The translations under genes were made by a program, and so were the position numbers. Below the pieces are notes generated by a model. The model was given only the letters and a program-made list of their open reading frames with translations. It had not been told where the DNA came from and did not search any database. Shown here in pieces: positions 41,919-51,345 of a stretch of DNA of 64,000 bases. Location of the stretch: contig DATILL010000096.1 in assembly GCA_035476575.1 (NCBI GenBank), positions 11,748-75,747 of the forward strand, read 5' to 3'. How positions within the stretch are numbered: position 1 is the first letter of the stretch; each line of letters begins with the position of its first letter. The stretch is from DATILL01 sp035476575 (GTDB lineage Bacteria > Actinomycetota > Actinomycetes > Mycobacteriales > JACQDL01).

Positions 41919-43031
41919 ATGAGCGAGCGGGCAGGTGCCGAGCTGGCAGGCCGGTCCCGGCGGGGCGACGAGATGCCACGCTGGCTGCCGCGGGCGATCC
42001 TGCTCGCCGCGGCCGCCGTAGCTGGGCTGTTCGCCGCCGGCTGGCTGTTGGACCGGCTGCGTGACCTGCTGCTGGTCCTGCTGGTGTCGTTCATACTGTC
42101 CCTGGCGCTGGAGCCGGGGATCAACTGGCTGGTCCGGCGGGGGCTGCGGCGCGGCGCGGCGACCGGCCTAATGTTCGTGCTGGTGTTCCTCGGGCTGTTG
42201 GTGTTCCTGTTCGCGCTTGGCTCGCTGTTGGTCTCCCAGGTCGCCGACCTGGCCAAGAGCCTGCCGACGTACGTCACCGGCGCGATCGACTGGCTCAACA
42301 GCACCTTCGGCCTGCACATCTCTGCCGAACAGGTGCGCCAGCAGCTCACTGGCAGCGGGCGGCTGCAGTCCTTCGCGGAGCGGTTCGCCGGTGGCGCGGT
42401 CGGGCTGTCGGCCACCGTGGCCGGTGCGCTGTTCGGCCTGCTCACCGTGCTGCTGTTCACCTTCTACTTCGCCGCCGAGGGGCCGCGGCTGCGGCGGTGG
42501 GTGTGCTCGCTGTTCCCGCCGGACCGGCAGGGCGAGATCCTGCGGGCGTGGGAGATCGCCCGGGACAAGACCGGCGGCTACGTCTACTCCCGGGTGCTGC
42601 TGGCCGTTGCCTCGCTGGTCGCGCACTACGCGATGCTGCGGCTGGTCGGCGTGCCGTACGCGCTGCCGCTGGCGCTGTGGGTGGGCGTGGTGTCGCAGCT
42701 TATCCCGACGATCGGCACCTACCTGGCCATGGTGCTGCCGCTGCTGGTCGCCGTCACCGCTCATCCGGTGGACGCGCTGTGGGTGCTCGGCTTCATGATC
42801 GTCTACCAGCAGGTGGAGAACTACCTGCTGCAGCCGCGGATCACGGCCCGGACGGTGGACATCCATCCGGCCGTCGCGTTCGGCTCGGTGATCGCGGGGG
42901 CCGCGCTGCTCGGGGCGTTGGGCGCGCTGGTCGCGATCCCGTTGGTGGCCAGCATCGAGGCGTTCGCCGGCACCTACATCCAGCGGTACGCCGTATCCGA
43001 GCCTGACCTGGAGACCGGCCCCGCCCGATGA
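41919..43031 (+). CDS. AI-2E/PerM family permease
   Basis: 370 residues with about eight membrane segments. LLLVLLVSFILSLALEPGIN is the N-terminal helix pair with the conserved 'xxLxPxV' region. The C-terminal signature is WVGVVSQLIPTIGTYLAMVL, then QQVENYLLQPRITARTVDIH and FGSVIAGAALLGALGALVAI. Members export autoinducer-2, Na+ or other solutes; the substrate here is unknown. ATG 41919 follows GGAGGTGACC. Confidence 0.9.
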   Translation: MSERAGAELAGRSRRGDEMPRWLPRAILLAAAAVAGLFAAGWLLDRLRDLLLVLLVSFILSLALEPGINWLVRRGLRRGAATGLMFVLVFLGLLVFLFALGSLLVSQVADLAKSLPTYVTGAIDWLNSTFGLHISAEQVRQQLTGSGRLQSFAERFAGGAVGLSATVAGALFGLLTVLLFTFYFAAEGPRLRRWVCSLFPPDRQGEILRAWEIARDKTGGYVYSRVLLAVASLVAHYAMLRLVGVPYALPLALWVGVVSQLIPTIGTYLAMVLPLLVAVTAHPVDALWVLGFMIVYQQVENYLLQPRITARTVDIHPAVAFGSVIAGAALLGALGALVAIPLVASIEAFAGTYIQRYAVSEPDLETGPAR

Positions 43032-43400
43032 TCAGTGCTGGGACGTCAGGACGTAGACCAGCGTGGTGGCCGCTACCAGCGTCAGCCCGGCGCCCAGCAC
43101 GGGTGTGAGCACCGAGCGCGGCAGGGGTTGGCCCAGCCGCATGGCCCGCTCATATCGCACCCACTGCGGGTAGGCGCTGGCCGCCAGCGCAAGGGCCAGC
43201 CCGATCAGCGCACCGCCGAGGGCGTGCCGGCCCAGTCGAGTGCCGAGGTCCGGCAGGAGCTGACTCACGCCTACCCCGGCCGCAAGCAGCGCCAGCGCGG
43301 TGCGAACCCAGGCGAGGAACGTCCGCTCGTTCGCCAGCGAGAAACGGTAGTCCGGCTCCTCGCCGACATCGCGCAGCCGGGCCCGGCCCTCGGATGCCAT
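43032..43400 (-). CDS. DUF202 membrane protein
   Basis: 122 residues. PDYRFSLANERTFLAWVRTA followed by LALLAAGVGV is the DUF202 (YidH) N-terminal signature, and three membrane helices follow. Function unknown. ATG 43400 has GGGAGG 9 nt upstream. It ends 1 nt from the convergent permease stop. Confidence 0.9.
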   Translation of the reverse strand: MASEGRARLRDVGEEPDYRFSLANERTFLAWVRTALALLAAGVGVSQLLPDLGTRLGRHALGGALIGLALALAASAYPQWVRYERAMRLGQPLPRSVLTPVLGAGLTLVAATTLVYVLTSQH

Positions 43401-43451
43401 CCGCGATACCTCCCGCTTCCGGTCTGCCCTCCGCCCGGAGGGTACGGCAAC

Positions 43452-43586
43452 TGTGGTCACCTCAACGCCGTGTGGTCACCTCTTGGGGGTGTGGCGGCCC
43501 CGTGTGGTGACCTCAACGCCAAGTGGTGACCTCTTGGGGTCCGCAGGCAACGACAGGTGACCACAACGCCGAGAGGTGACCACACC
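43452..43586. repeat. GTGGTNACCT repeat cluster, copy 3
   Basis: About six copies of GTGGT(C/G)ACCT or its complement between two leftward genes; shares CTCTTGGGG and GGCAACGACAGG with other copies. Confidence 0.85.
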
Positions 43587-43598
43587 GGTAAGGCGGGC

Positions 43599-44360
43599 TC
43601 AGTCCTTCGGGCCGCCGGCGACGTAGATCACCTGGCCGGAGACGAACGCCGCGTCGTCGCTAGCGAGGAACGCCACCACCCCGGCGATGTCGTCGGGGGT
43701 GCCCACCCGGCCGATCGGGATCTGGGCGGCGGCCAGCGCCTTGTACTCCTCGAAGTTGGCGCCCACCCGGGCCGCCGTAGCGGCGGTCATCTCGGTGGCG
43801 ATGAAGCCGGGAGCGACCGCGTTCGCGGTGATGCCGAACTTGCCGAGCTCGATCGCGAGGGTCTTGGTGAAGCCCTGCATGCCGGCCTTGGCGGCGGCAT
43901 AGTTGGCCTGGCCACGGTTGCCCAGCGCCGACGTGCTGGACAGGCTGACGATCCGGCCCCACCCGGCCGCGACCATGTGCTGCTGGGCGGCCTGGCTGCA
44001 CAGGAACGCGCCGCGCAGGTGTACCGACAGCACCGTGTCCCAGTCGTCGTCGGTCATCTTGAAGAGCAGGTTGTCGCGGGTGACGCCCGCGTTGTTAACC
44101 AGGATGTGCAGGCCGCCCAGCTCGGCGACCGCCCTCGCGACGGCGGCCTCAACATGGTCGCGCCGGGACACGTCGGCGCCAACGGCGATGGCGGCGGCAC
44201 CCTTGCCGGTGACCGCCTCGACGGTGCTGGCGCAGGACGCCTCATCCAGGTCGACCACCGCGACCGCGGCGCCGTCTTCGGCTAGCCGGACCGCCGTCGC
44301 CGCGCCGATACCGCGAGCCGCCCCGGTCACCAGGGCCACCCGCCCGTCCAGCCGCGCCAT
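43599..44360 (-). CDS. 3-oxoacyl-ACP/acetoacetyl-CoA reductase-like SDR (FabG family)
   Basis: 253 residues. LVTGAARGIGAATAVRL (cofactor), NNAGVTRDNLLFKM (highly FabG-like), SLSSTSALGNRGQANYAAAK (catalytic Ser, Tyr, Lys) and VSGQVIYVAGGPKD at the C-terminus. Likely NADPH-dependent reduction of a 3-oxoacyl thioester; FabG4-type beta-oxidation use is possible. ATG 44360 has GGGAGGG 6 nt upstream. Divergent from the AAA ATPase gene. Confidence 0.88.
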   Translation of the reverse strand: MARLDGRVALVTGAARGIGAATAVRLAEDGAAVAVVDLDEASCASTVEAVTGKGAAAIAVGADVSRRDHVEAAVARAVAELGGLHILVNNAGVTRDNLLFKMTDDDWDTVLSVHLRGAFLCSQAAQQHMVAAGWGRIVSLSSTSALGNRGQANYAAAKAGMQGFTKTLAIELGKFGITANAVAPGFIATEMTAATAARVGANFEEYKALAAAQIPIGRVGTPDDIAGVVAFLASDDAAFVSGQVIYVAGGPKD

Positions 44361-44478
44361 GTCAGCCCTCCCGTCGCCGCTCCTCCGGATGGCCCTGAGA
44401 CTACGCAGTCCCCGCCGCTCCCCCGAGGCCTTGGCCGGGTCGCCTCCGGTGGCGGCGCGATTCCGTACACTCCGCGGC

Positions 44479-45837
44479 ATGCTCTCCGATGCCGACGAGG
44501 AGTTCCTCACCCAGCTTCACCGCAACTGCGAGCTGCGTGACATCGGCCCGGGCGACGAGCGGTATGTCCCGCTTGAGCGCTATCCCGAGGCGGTGGGCCC
44601 GGACTCCGTCCGGTATCTGAGCCGGTCGATCGCGCGCACCTCACGCGGGTCGGTGTTCTTCCTCTCCGGGCTGCGGGGCTCGGGCAAGACGACGCAGTTG
44701 GCCCGGCTGCAGATCGAGCTTCGGGGCAAGGGGTTCGCGGCCGTGCGAATCGATGCCGAGCAATATCTCAACCTCCGGCAGCCGGTCGATATTGTCGAGT
44801 TTCTGTTCTTCCTGGTCGGGGGCATCGCGGACGCCGTCGACGAGGCTGGCTGGGCTCCGGAGCAGAAGGCAAGCACCCGCGCCTGGGAACGGCTGCGCCA
44901 GTGGCTGCAAGGGTTGCCGCGTCGGCTCAGCGTGCGGACCGAGGCCGAGCTGGGTGGCGGGTTCGACCTTCCCGGGCTGATCGAGGCGAAGGTCAACCTG
45001 AAGGCCGAGATCGCGCGGGACGAGTCTTTCGTGGCCGAGCTGCGGCGGTTCCTGGACGGGCGCCTCAGCGAGCTCGCCGCCGAGGCCAACAGCGTCGTCG
45101 AGCAGCTTGTGCGGGAGCTGCGGGATGCCTGGCCAGCGCGCGGCCAGGGTGAGTGGCTGGGCCTGGTTGTGCTCGTTGACTCGCTCGACCACGTCCGCGG
45201 GTCCGACTTTCTGGCAATTCGCCGGGCACTCGTCGACCTGTTCGACAAGCAGGCCAGGGTGCTGACGCTGCACGCCTGTACCAGCGTCTTTATCGTGCCG
45301 CCGTACCTGCACCCGGGCTATGGCACGATGCGCAAGCTGACTAACATCAAGGTCGCCGACCGCGACCGAGTGCCGTTCCCGCGCGGGATCGAGGCGCTGC
45401 GGGAGGTGGTGACCCGGCGGTTCCCGGACGGCGCCATCGACCGGATGTTCACCGACGAGGGGCTGCTGGAGGGGCTGCTGCTCACCTCCGGCGGGAACCT
45501 TCGCGACCTGCTGCGGCTGGTCACCGAGGTCGCCACCCAGGCTGAGTCGCTGCCGGTCGACGCGACGACCGTCACGGGCGCGATAGCCCAGATCCGCAAC
45601 AACCTGCTCCCCCTCTCAGACGACGAGCGGGCGGCGCTGGCGCGCGTCGCGGAGGAGCATCGGGCACCCCTGCATTCGCAGGACAAGTGGTCGGAGCTTT
45701 CGAACCTCTTCGACCGGCATCTCGTGCTGGGCTACAGCAATGGCGAGACGTGGTATGACGTACACCCGTTGATAGCCGACGAGGTCAACGCCAAGGGTGC
45801 GCCGCCAGATGAGCCGTTCACGACCGGCCGGGGCTGA
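44479..45837 (+). CDS. AAA/STAND-like ATPase
   Basis: 452 residues. P-loop GLRGSGKT (64-71), Walker B LVVLVDSLD, then a sensor-like region (LTLHACTSVFIVPP). A winged-helix-type C-terminal part (KWSELSNLFDRHLVLGYSNG) ends the protein. It resembles ORC/STAND-type signalling ATPases. Only 9 nt separate it from the TPR gene, so the pair is an operon and probably one complex. ATG at 44479 lacks a strong Shine-Dalgarno. Confidence 0.82.
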   Translation: MLSDADEEFLTQLHRNCELRDIGPGDERYVPLERYPEAVGPDSVRYLSRSIARTSRGSVFFLSGLRGSGKTTQLARLQIELRGKGFAAVRIDAEQYLNLRQPVDIVEFLFFLVGGIADAVDEAGWAPEQKASTRAWERLRQWLQGLPRRLSVRTEAELGGGFDLPGLIEAKVNLKAEIARDESFVAELRRFLDGRLSELAAEANSVVEQLVRELRDAWPARGQGEWLGLVVLVDSLDHVRGSDFLAIRRALVDLFDKQARVLTLHACTSVFIVPPYLHPGYGTMRKLTNIKVADRDRVPFPRGIEALREVVTRRFPDGAIDRMFTDEGLLEGLLLTSGGNLRDLLRLVTEVATQAESLPVDATTVTGAIAQIRNNLLPLSDDERAALARVAEEHRAPLHSQDKWSELSNLFDRHLVLGYSNGETWYDVHPLIADEVNAKGAPPDEPFTTGRG

Positions 45838-45846
45838 GAGGTCGAG

Positions 45847-47079
45847 GTGCCGGACAGCCGCCAGCGAACCAGTGACGAAGCGCAGACGCTTGACGCCGCT
45901 TGGGGCCGGCTACAGCGCCATCTCAACCGGGCCGACAACTTCTGGCTGGGCGCCATCTTCACGGCACATCTCGATGCCGCAACGACTCTCCGCGAACACG
46001 CCGAGCTCAACTGCCAGCGCCGGTCCGCACCGTTTGTGTTCTTCCGACCCGGTACGTCGGCGGAGTTCGCCGATCTGCTGGACCGCATCGAGGCCGAGGG
46101 CGCACCCCCTAGCGGGTGTACGTGGGTTGAGGCACTACATCACAGCGCCAATGCTGCAGAGAAGAAAGCCTGGGACTCGGCATGGGCCACCTTTTTGCAG
46201 GCGCTGAACCATCGGCGTGACTTTCTTCGGTCCACACTCGGCGGACTGGTTCTCGTCGCACCGCCGCAGGTCAAGCCGGTCGCCATGCGGGTGAGCACCG
46301 ACCTGTGGTCGGTGCTCGCTTTCCTCGCGGAGGTCGCGCCGATCGTTCACGCCGACAGCAGACGGGCAAGCGGTGAGCTGGTCGAGCAGTCGACTAGTTC
46401 GCCGGCCAGCGTCCAACCTCCGGTTGTGGCGTGGGAGGAGAACCTGCCCGATGACGTGTCGCGCGAGGTGTCGGCGCTCATGGAGGCCGCCGACCAAGCG
46501 CTCCTTGAGCCACCGCTCAGCGCGCGGCTGGATGCCCGAGTCAGGTGGGCGCTTGACGAGGGATGGCCCGCGACCGCTGCGGCCCTGCTGGTCCGGCACG
46601 CCGAGGCGGCCGCGGTGCTCGGCGACTATGGCACGGCCGCCCAAGATCTCTCGCGCGCAGCGGCTCTCTACCGGCGGCTGGCCGAGGCCAACCCGGCCGC
46701 GTACCAGCCCGACCTGGCCATGTCGCTGAACAACCTCTCGATCCGGCTGGGTGAGCTGGGACGGCGGGAGGAAGGCCTGGCCGCGATCCAGGAAGCGGTG
46801 GAGGCGTACCGGCGGCTGGCCGAGGCCAACCCGGCCGCGTACCAGCCCGACCTGGCCGCATCGCTGAACAACCTCTCGAACCGGCTGGGTGAGCTGGGAC
46901 GGCGGGAGGAAGGCCTGGCCGCGATCCAGGAAGCGGTCGCCATACTCACGCCGCTGGCCGCGCACCTGCCGGCCGCGTTCGCCGAACGGCTGAACGTCGT
47001 ACGGGGGACGATGGCCGACATCCTCGACCAGTTGGGACGCGCCGACGAAGCCGAGCAGGTTCGGCAACAGGCGACGTAA
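45847..47079 (+). CDS. TPR protein paired with the AAA ATPase
   Basis: 410 residues from GTG 45847 (GAGAGGTCGAG upstream). Residues 15-180 include ALNHRRDFLRSTLGGLVLVA followed by DLWSVLAFLAEV, a block often seen in the N-terminal part of bacterial STAND/TPR proteins just before the repeats. Residues 225-405 are TPRs, two of which are almost identical (RRLAEANPAAYQPDLAASLN; RLGELGRREEGLAAIQEAVE). Probably the sensor or adaptor of the ATPase. No effector domain recognised. Confidence 0.78.
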   Translation: MPDSRQRTSDEAQTLDAAWGRLQRHLNRADNFWLGAIFTAHLDAATTLREHAELNCQRRSAPFVFFRPGTSAEFADLLDRIEAEGAPPSGCTWVEALHHSANAAEKKAWDSAWATFLQALNHRRDFLRSTLGGLVLVAPPQVKPVAMRVSTDLWSVLAFLAEVAPIVHADSRRASGELVEQSTSSPASVQPPVVAWEENLPDDVSREVSALMEAADQALLEPPLSARLDARVRWALDEGWPATAAALLVRHAEAAAVLGDYGTAAQDLSRAAALYRRLAEANPAAYQPDLAMSLNNLSIRLGELGRREEGLAAIQEAVEAYRRLAEANPAAYQPDLAASLNNLSNRLGELGRREEGLAAIQEAVAILTPLAAHLPAAFAERLNVVRGTMADILDQLGRADEAEQVRQQAT

Positions 47080-47102
47080 CCGCCGACGTCCTGCTGGCCG
47101 GG

Positions 47103-48266
47103 TCAGACGCCGAGCTCGCGGGCGATGAGCATCCGCTGCACCTCGGAGGTGCCCTCGCCGATCTCCAGGATCTTGGCGTCCCGGTAGAACCGGCCGACCG
47201 GAAACTCGTTCATGAAGCCGTACCCGCCGAAGATCTGGGTCGCTTCCCGCGAGTTGGCCATCGCCGCGTCGGAGGCGACCAGCTTCGCGATCGCGGCCTC
47301 CTTCTTGAACGGCTCGCCGCGCAGCATCTTCGCCGCCGCGTGGTAGTAGGCCAGCCGGGCGGTGTGCGCCCGCACCTCCATGTCGGCGATCTTGAACCGG
47401 ATCGCCTGGTGCTCCCCGATCCGGTGCCCGAACGCCTCCCGCTCCCGGGCGTAGCGCAGCGACTCGTCCACGCAGCCCTGGGCCAGCCCGACCGCCAGCG
47501 CCGAGATCGCGATCCGGCCCTCGTCCAGGATCTGCAGGAACTGCGCGTAGCCGCGACCCCGCTCCCCGAGCAGGTTCCGCTCCGGCACCCGGCAGTCGGC
47601 GAAGGACAGCTCGCGGGTGTCGGAGGCGTTCCAGCCGACCTTGGAGTACTTCTTCGACACGGTGAACCCCGGCGTACCCGACGGCACGATGATCGCCGAG
47701 ATCTCCTTGCGCCTATCGGCTGCCGCGTCAGCCGGCTGGCCGGTCACCGCCGTCACCGTCACCAGCCCGGTGATGTCCGTGCCGCCGTTGGTGATGAACG
47801 CCTTGGTGCCGTTGACCACCCACTCGCCGCCGTCCAGCCGGCCGGTGGTCCGGGTGGCGCCCGCGTCCGACCCGCCGCCCGGCTCGGTCAGCCCGAACGC
47901 GCCCAACATCTCGCCCGTGGTCAGCCGCGGCAGCCACTCGGCCTTCTGCTCCGGGGTGCCGAACCGGTAGATCGGCATCGCCCCGAGCGACACCCCGGCC
48001 TCCAGCGTGATCGCCACCGAGGAGTCCACCCGGGCCAGCTCCTCCAGCGCCAGGCAGAGCGCGAAGTAGTCGCCGCCCATGCCGCCGTACTCCTCCGGGA
48101 ACGGCAGCCCGAACAGCCCCATCCGGCCCATCTGCCGGACCAGGTCGTAGGGGAGCTCCTCACGCTCGTAGAACCCGCCGATCACCGGGGCCACCGCCTC
48201 GCGGGCGAACTCCTCGACGGTCTTGCGCAGCGCCTCGTGCTCGTCGCCGAGCCGGTGGTCGATCAT
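47103..48266 (-). CDS. Acyl-CoA dehydrogenase (isovaleryl-CoA type by context)
   Basis: 387 residues, complete ACAD. GAFGLTEPGGGSDAGATRTT is the FAD/substrate signature, and ATQIFGGYGFMNEFPVGRFY RDAKILEIGEGTSEVQ is the second family signature. ATG 48266 has GGAGGAG upstream and overlaps the HMG-CoA lyase stop by 4 nt. Last gene of an operon for leucine/isovalerate breakdown, where it would oxidise isovaleryl-CoA to 3-methylcrotonyl-CoA. Substrate is inferred from context; the catalytic Glu position was not checked. Confidence 0.9.
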   Translation of the reverse strand: MIDHRLGDEHEALRKTVEEFAREAVAPVIGGFYEREELPYDLVRQMGRMGLFGLPFPEEYGGMGGDYFALCLALEELARVDSSVAITLEAGVSLGAMPIYRFGTPEQKAEWLPRLTTGEMLGAFGLTEPGGGSDAGATRTTGRLDGGEWVVNGTKAFITNGGTDITGLVTVTAVTGQPADAAADRRKEISAIIVPSGTPGFTVSKKYSKVGWNASDTRELSFADCRVPERNLLGERGRGYAQFLQILDEGRIAISALAVGLAQGCVDESLRYAREREAFGHRIGEHQAIRFKIADMEVRAHTARLAYYHAAAKMLRGEPFKKEAAIAKLVASDAAMANSREATQIFGGYGFMNEFPVGRFYRDAKILEIGEGTSEVQRMLIARELGV

Positions 48267-49198
48267 CGTCGCTCCTCCTTCAGAGCCTGGACGGTGCGCG
48301 ACGGGCTGGGGCGGCCGAGCCACTCGGCCATCCAGGCGCTGGTCGCGACGAGCTTGCCGAGGTCTACGCCGGTCTCGATGCCCAGGCCGTGGAGCTGCCA
48401 GACCAGATCCTCGGTGGCCAGGTTTCCGGTCGCGCTCCTGGCGTACGGGCAGCCGCCGAGCCCGCCCGCAGAGGCGTCCACCGTGGTCACGCCGTACCGC
48501 AGCGCGGCCAAGGTGTTGGCCAGCGCCTGCCCGTACGTGTCGTGGAAGTGCACCCCGACGGCGTCGAGCGGTACGCCGGCCCGGGTCAGCGCGTCCAGCA
48601 GGGCGACGACGTGGCCGGGCGTGCCGACGCCGATGGTGTCGCCGAGCGACAGGCTGTCGCAGCCCAGCTCGACCAGTCGGGTCGCCACCGCCACCACCTG
48701 GTCGATGGGTACGTCGCCCTCCCACGGGTCGCCGAAGCACATCGAGACGTAGCCCCGGACCGGCAGCCCGGCGGCGCGCGCCCGGCCGACGACCGGCGCG
48801 AACATCGCCAGCGCCTCGGCCACCGTCCGGTTCAGGTTCGCCTTGGCGAAGGACTCGGTGGCGGAGGCGAACACCGCCACGTCGGTGACGCCGAGGGCCA
48901 GCGCCCGGTCCAGGCCCCGCTCGTTCGGCACCAGCACCGGGTAGCGGACGCCGGCCCGCCGGTCCAGCGCGCTCATGAGCTGCTCGGCGTCGGCGAGCTG
49001 TGGCACCCACTTCGGGTGGACGAAGCTGGTGGCCTCGATGGTGGCCAGCCCGGCGTCGGCCAGCCGGGCGATGAGCTCCGCCTTGACCTCGACCGGCACA
49101 ATGGCGGGCTCGTTCTGCAGGCCGTCGCGGGCGGCCACCTCGTAGATGCGGACCCGGCCCGGCAGCCCGGCCAGCGGCACCCGCTGCGGCGTCCTCAT
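48263..49198 (-). CDS. Hydroxymethylglutaryl-CoA lyase
   Basis: 311 residues. Cleaves HMG-CoA to acetyl-CoA and acetoacetate, the last step of leucine catabolism. VRIYEVAARDGLQNEPAIVP holds the catalytic Arg-Asp (RDGLQ); VHFHDTYGQALAN (metal His pair) and the GGLGGCPYA loop with the catalytic Cys are intact. ATG overlaps the biotin carboxylase stop by 4 nt (ATGA). Confidence 0.93.
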   Translation of the reverse strand: MRTPQRVPLAGLPGRVRIYEVAARDGLQNEPAIVPVEVKAELIARLADAGLATIEATSFVHPKWVPQLADAEQLMSALDRRAGVRYPVLVPNERGLDRALALGVTDVAVFASATESFAKANLNRTVAEALAMFAPVVGRARAAGLPVRGYVSMCFGDPWEGDVPIDQVVAVATRLVELGCDSLSLGDTIGVGTPGHVVALLDALTRAGVPLDAVGVHFHDTYGQALANTLAALRYGVTTVDASAGGLGGCPYARSATGNLATEDLVWQLHGLGIETGVDLGKLVATSAWMAEWLGRPSPSRTVQALKEERR

Positions 49199-51327
49199 GC
49201 CGGCTCCCCCGGGACCACGACCGCATCCGCGGCCGTCGACGCCGGATCCGTCGACAGCGCATCCGCCGGCACCGGATCCGCTGACACCGGATCCGCTGAC
49301 ACCGGATCCGCTGACACTGTGGCGAGCAGCTCGTCGACCCGGACCCGCTGCCCGGGCCGTACCTCGACCGCGGCCACCATGCCGTCGACCGGGGAGGTCA
49401 GGGTGTGCTCCATCTTCATCGCCTCGACGGTCACCAGCGGCTGCCCGGCCGCCACCTTCTCCCCCGCCGTGACGTGCACAGCGATCACCGTGCCGGGCAT
49501 CGGGCTGCGCACCGCACCATGCGCCGCGGCGGTGACGTGCCGGGCGGTGGCCAGCCGGTCGGCCTCGCCCAGCGCCCAGGCGTGCCCGTCCCGGCCGAGC
49601 CAGAGCACGTCGCCGTCCCGGGCGACGGCGTACCGGGTGGTCCGGCCGCCGTAGGTGACCAGCAGGTCCGCGCCGTCCCACCGGGCGCTGCCGGGCGCTG
49701 CCGGGCCGCCGGGCCGCACGCTCACCTCGGCCGCGCCGGCCGTGCCCCGGACCCGCACCTCGGCCGGCTCCTGGCCGGCCGGCTCGATCCGCCAGCTCGC
49801 CCAGGCCGGCTCGCCGAGCCGCCAGCCACCGGGCAGGTCCCACGGGTCGACCGGCCCGGCCGGCGGCGGGCTCAGCGCGAGCAGCCGTTCCAGCCCGGCG
49901 GCGGCGAACACGTCGTCGGGCAGGGCACCGACGAGATCGGCACCGGTGAGCTCAGCCAGCCTGCGCTCCACCAGACCGGTGTCCAGCCGGCCGGCGACCA
50001 CGTCTGGGTCGGCCAGCAGGGCGCGCAGGAAGGCGAGGTTGGTGTGCAGCCCGAGGATGACGGTGCCGGCCAGCGCGCCGTCCAGCCGGCGACGGGCCGA
50101 CTCCCGGTCGGGGCCCCAGGCGATCACCTTGGCCAGCATTGGATCATACGTCGATCCCACATCGAGACCTTTGATGAGACCGGAGTCGAACCGTACGTGC
50201 GGGAGATCCGGCTCGACCAGCGCCAGCACCGGCCCGCCGGTCGGCATGAACCCGCGCTGCCCTTCCCCCAGAGACACTGCCTCGGCGTACACCCGCGCCT
50301 CGATGGCGTGCCCGGTCAGCCGGACGTCGTCCTGGCTGAAGCCGAGCGGCTCCCCCGCCGCCACCCGGAGCTGCCACTCCACCAGGTCCAGTCCGGCGAC
50401 CAGCTCGGTGACCGGGTGCTCGACCTGGAGCCGGGTGTTCATCTCCAGGAAGGAGAAGTCCTCCGGCGCGTCAGCGGGGACGATGAGCTCCACCGTGCCG
50501 GCGCCGGCGTACCCGACCGAGCGGGCCACCGTGACGGCGGCGACGGCCATCCGGGCCCGCAGGTCCGCGCCGTCCGCACGCCCGGCGAGCAGCGGCGACG
50601 GCGACTCCTCGATGATCTTCTGGTGCCGGCGCTGCAGGCTGCACTCCCGCTCGCCGAGGTGTACGACGGTGCCGTGGCCGTCTGCCAGCACCTGGATCTC
50701 GATGTGCCGGGGCCGCTCGACGTACCGCTCCACCAGCAGCGTGTCGTCGCCGAAAGCGCCGCGCGCCTCCCGCCGGGCCGCCGCAACCTGCTCGGCCAGC
50801 CGGTCGGCGGAGCGCACCAGCCGCATGCCCTTGCCGCCGCCGCCTGCCGAGGGCTTGAGCAGCACCGGGAAGCCGACCTCGCGGGCCGCCGCGGCGATCT
50901 GCGCGTCCGACAGCCCCGGCTCGGACCGGCCCGGCAGCACCGGCACCCCCGCGGCGGACACCCGCTGCTTGGCCCGGATCTTGTCCCCCATGACCTCGAT
51001 CGCGCCGACCGGCGGCCCGACGAAGACCACCCCGGCCTGGGCGCACGCGGCGGCGAAGGCGGCGTCCTCGGACAGGAAGCCGTAGCCAGGGTGGATCGCC
51101 TGCGCCCCGGTCCTGTCGGCCGCGGCGAGGATCCGCTCGGCCGACAGGTAGCTCTCGGCGGCCGGGGCCGGCCCGAGCCGGACCGCGACATCGGCCTCCC
51201 GGACGTGCCGGGCCTCGGCGTCGGCGTCGCTGAAGACCGCGACCGACCGGATCCCGAGCGCGCGCAGCGTGCGGATGACCCGGACGGCGATCTCGCCCCG
51301 GTTGGCCACCAGCACCGACTCGAACAT
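49195..51327 (-). CDS. Biotin carboxylase/BCCP subunit of acyl-CoA carboxylase (methylcrotonyl type)
   Basis: 710 residues. ATP-dependent carboxylation of biotin for 3-methylcrotonyl-CoA. N-terminal VLVANRGEIAVRVIRTLRAL and PGYGFLSE; ATP-grasp KPSAGGGGKGMRLV and EMNTRLQVEHPVTE; C-terminal biotinyl domain with EAMKMEH (biotinylated Lys). After the biotinyl domain there is an unusual tail of SADPV repeats. ATG 51327 lies after GGGGGGC. It follows the carboxyltransferase gene by about 90 nt containing a hairpin. Confidence 0.92.
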   Translation of the reverse strand: MFESVLVANRGEIAVRVIRTLRALGIRSVAVFSDADAEARHVREADVAVRLGPAPAAESYLSAERILAAADRTGAQAIHPGYGFLSEDAAFAAACAQAGVVFVGPPVGAIEVMGDKIRAKQRVSAAGVPVLPGRSEPGLSDAQIAAAAREVGFPVLLKPSAGGGGKGMRLVRSADRLAEQVAAARREARGAFGDDTLLVERYVERPRHIEIQVLADGHGTVVHLGERECSLQRRHQKIIEESPSPLLAGRADGADLRARMAVAAVTVARSVGYAGAGTVELIVPADAPEDFSFLEMNTRLQVEHPVTELVAGLDLVEWQLRVAAGEPLGFSQDDVRLTGHAIEARVYAEAVSLGEGQRGFMPTGGPVLALVEPDLPHVRFDSGLIKGLDVGSTYDPMLAKVIAWGPDRESARRRLDGALAGTVILGLHTNLAFLRALLADPDVVAGRLDTGLVERRLAELTGADLVGALPDDVFAAAGLERLLALSPPPAGPVDPWDLPGGWRLGEPAWASWRIEPAGQEPAEVRVRGTAGAAEVSVRPGGPAAPGSARWDGADLLVTYGGRTTRYAVARDGDVLWLGRDGHAWALGEADRLATARHVTAAAHGAVRSPMPGTVIAVHVTAGEKVAAGQPLVTVEAMKMEHTLTSPVDGMVAAVEVRPGQRVRVDELLATVSADPVSADPVSADPVPADALSTDPASTAADAVVVPGEPA
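49265..49318. repeat. 15-bp tandem repeats in carboxylase 3' end
   Basis: ACCGGATCCGCTGAC in about three exact tandem units plus degenerate flanking copies, encoding (V)SADP in the C-terminal tail past the biotinyl domain. Confidence 0.85.
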
Positions 51328-51345
51328 CAGGCCCCCCAATCCCGC

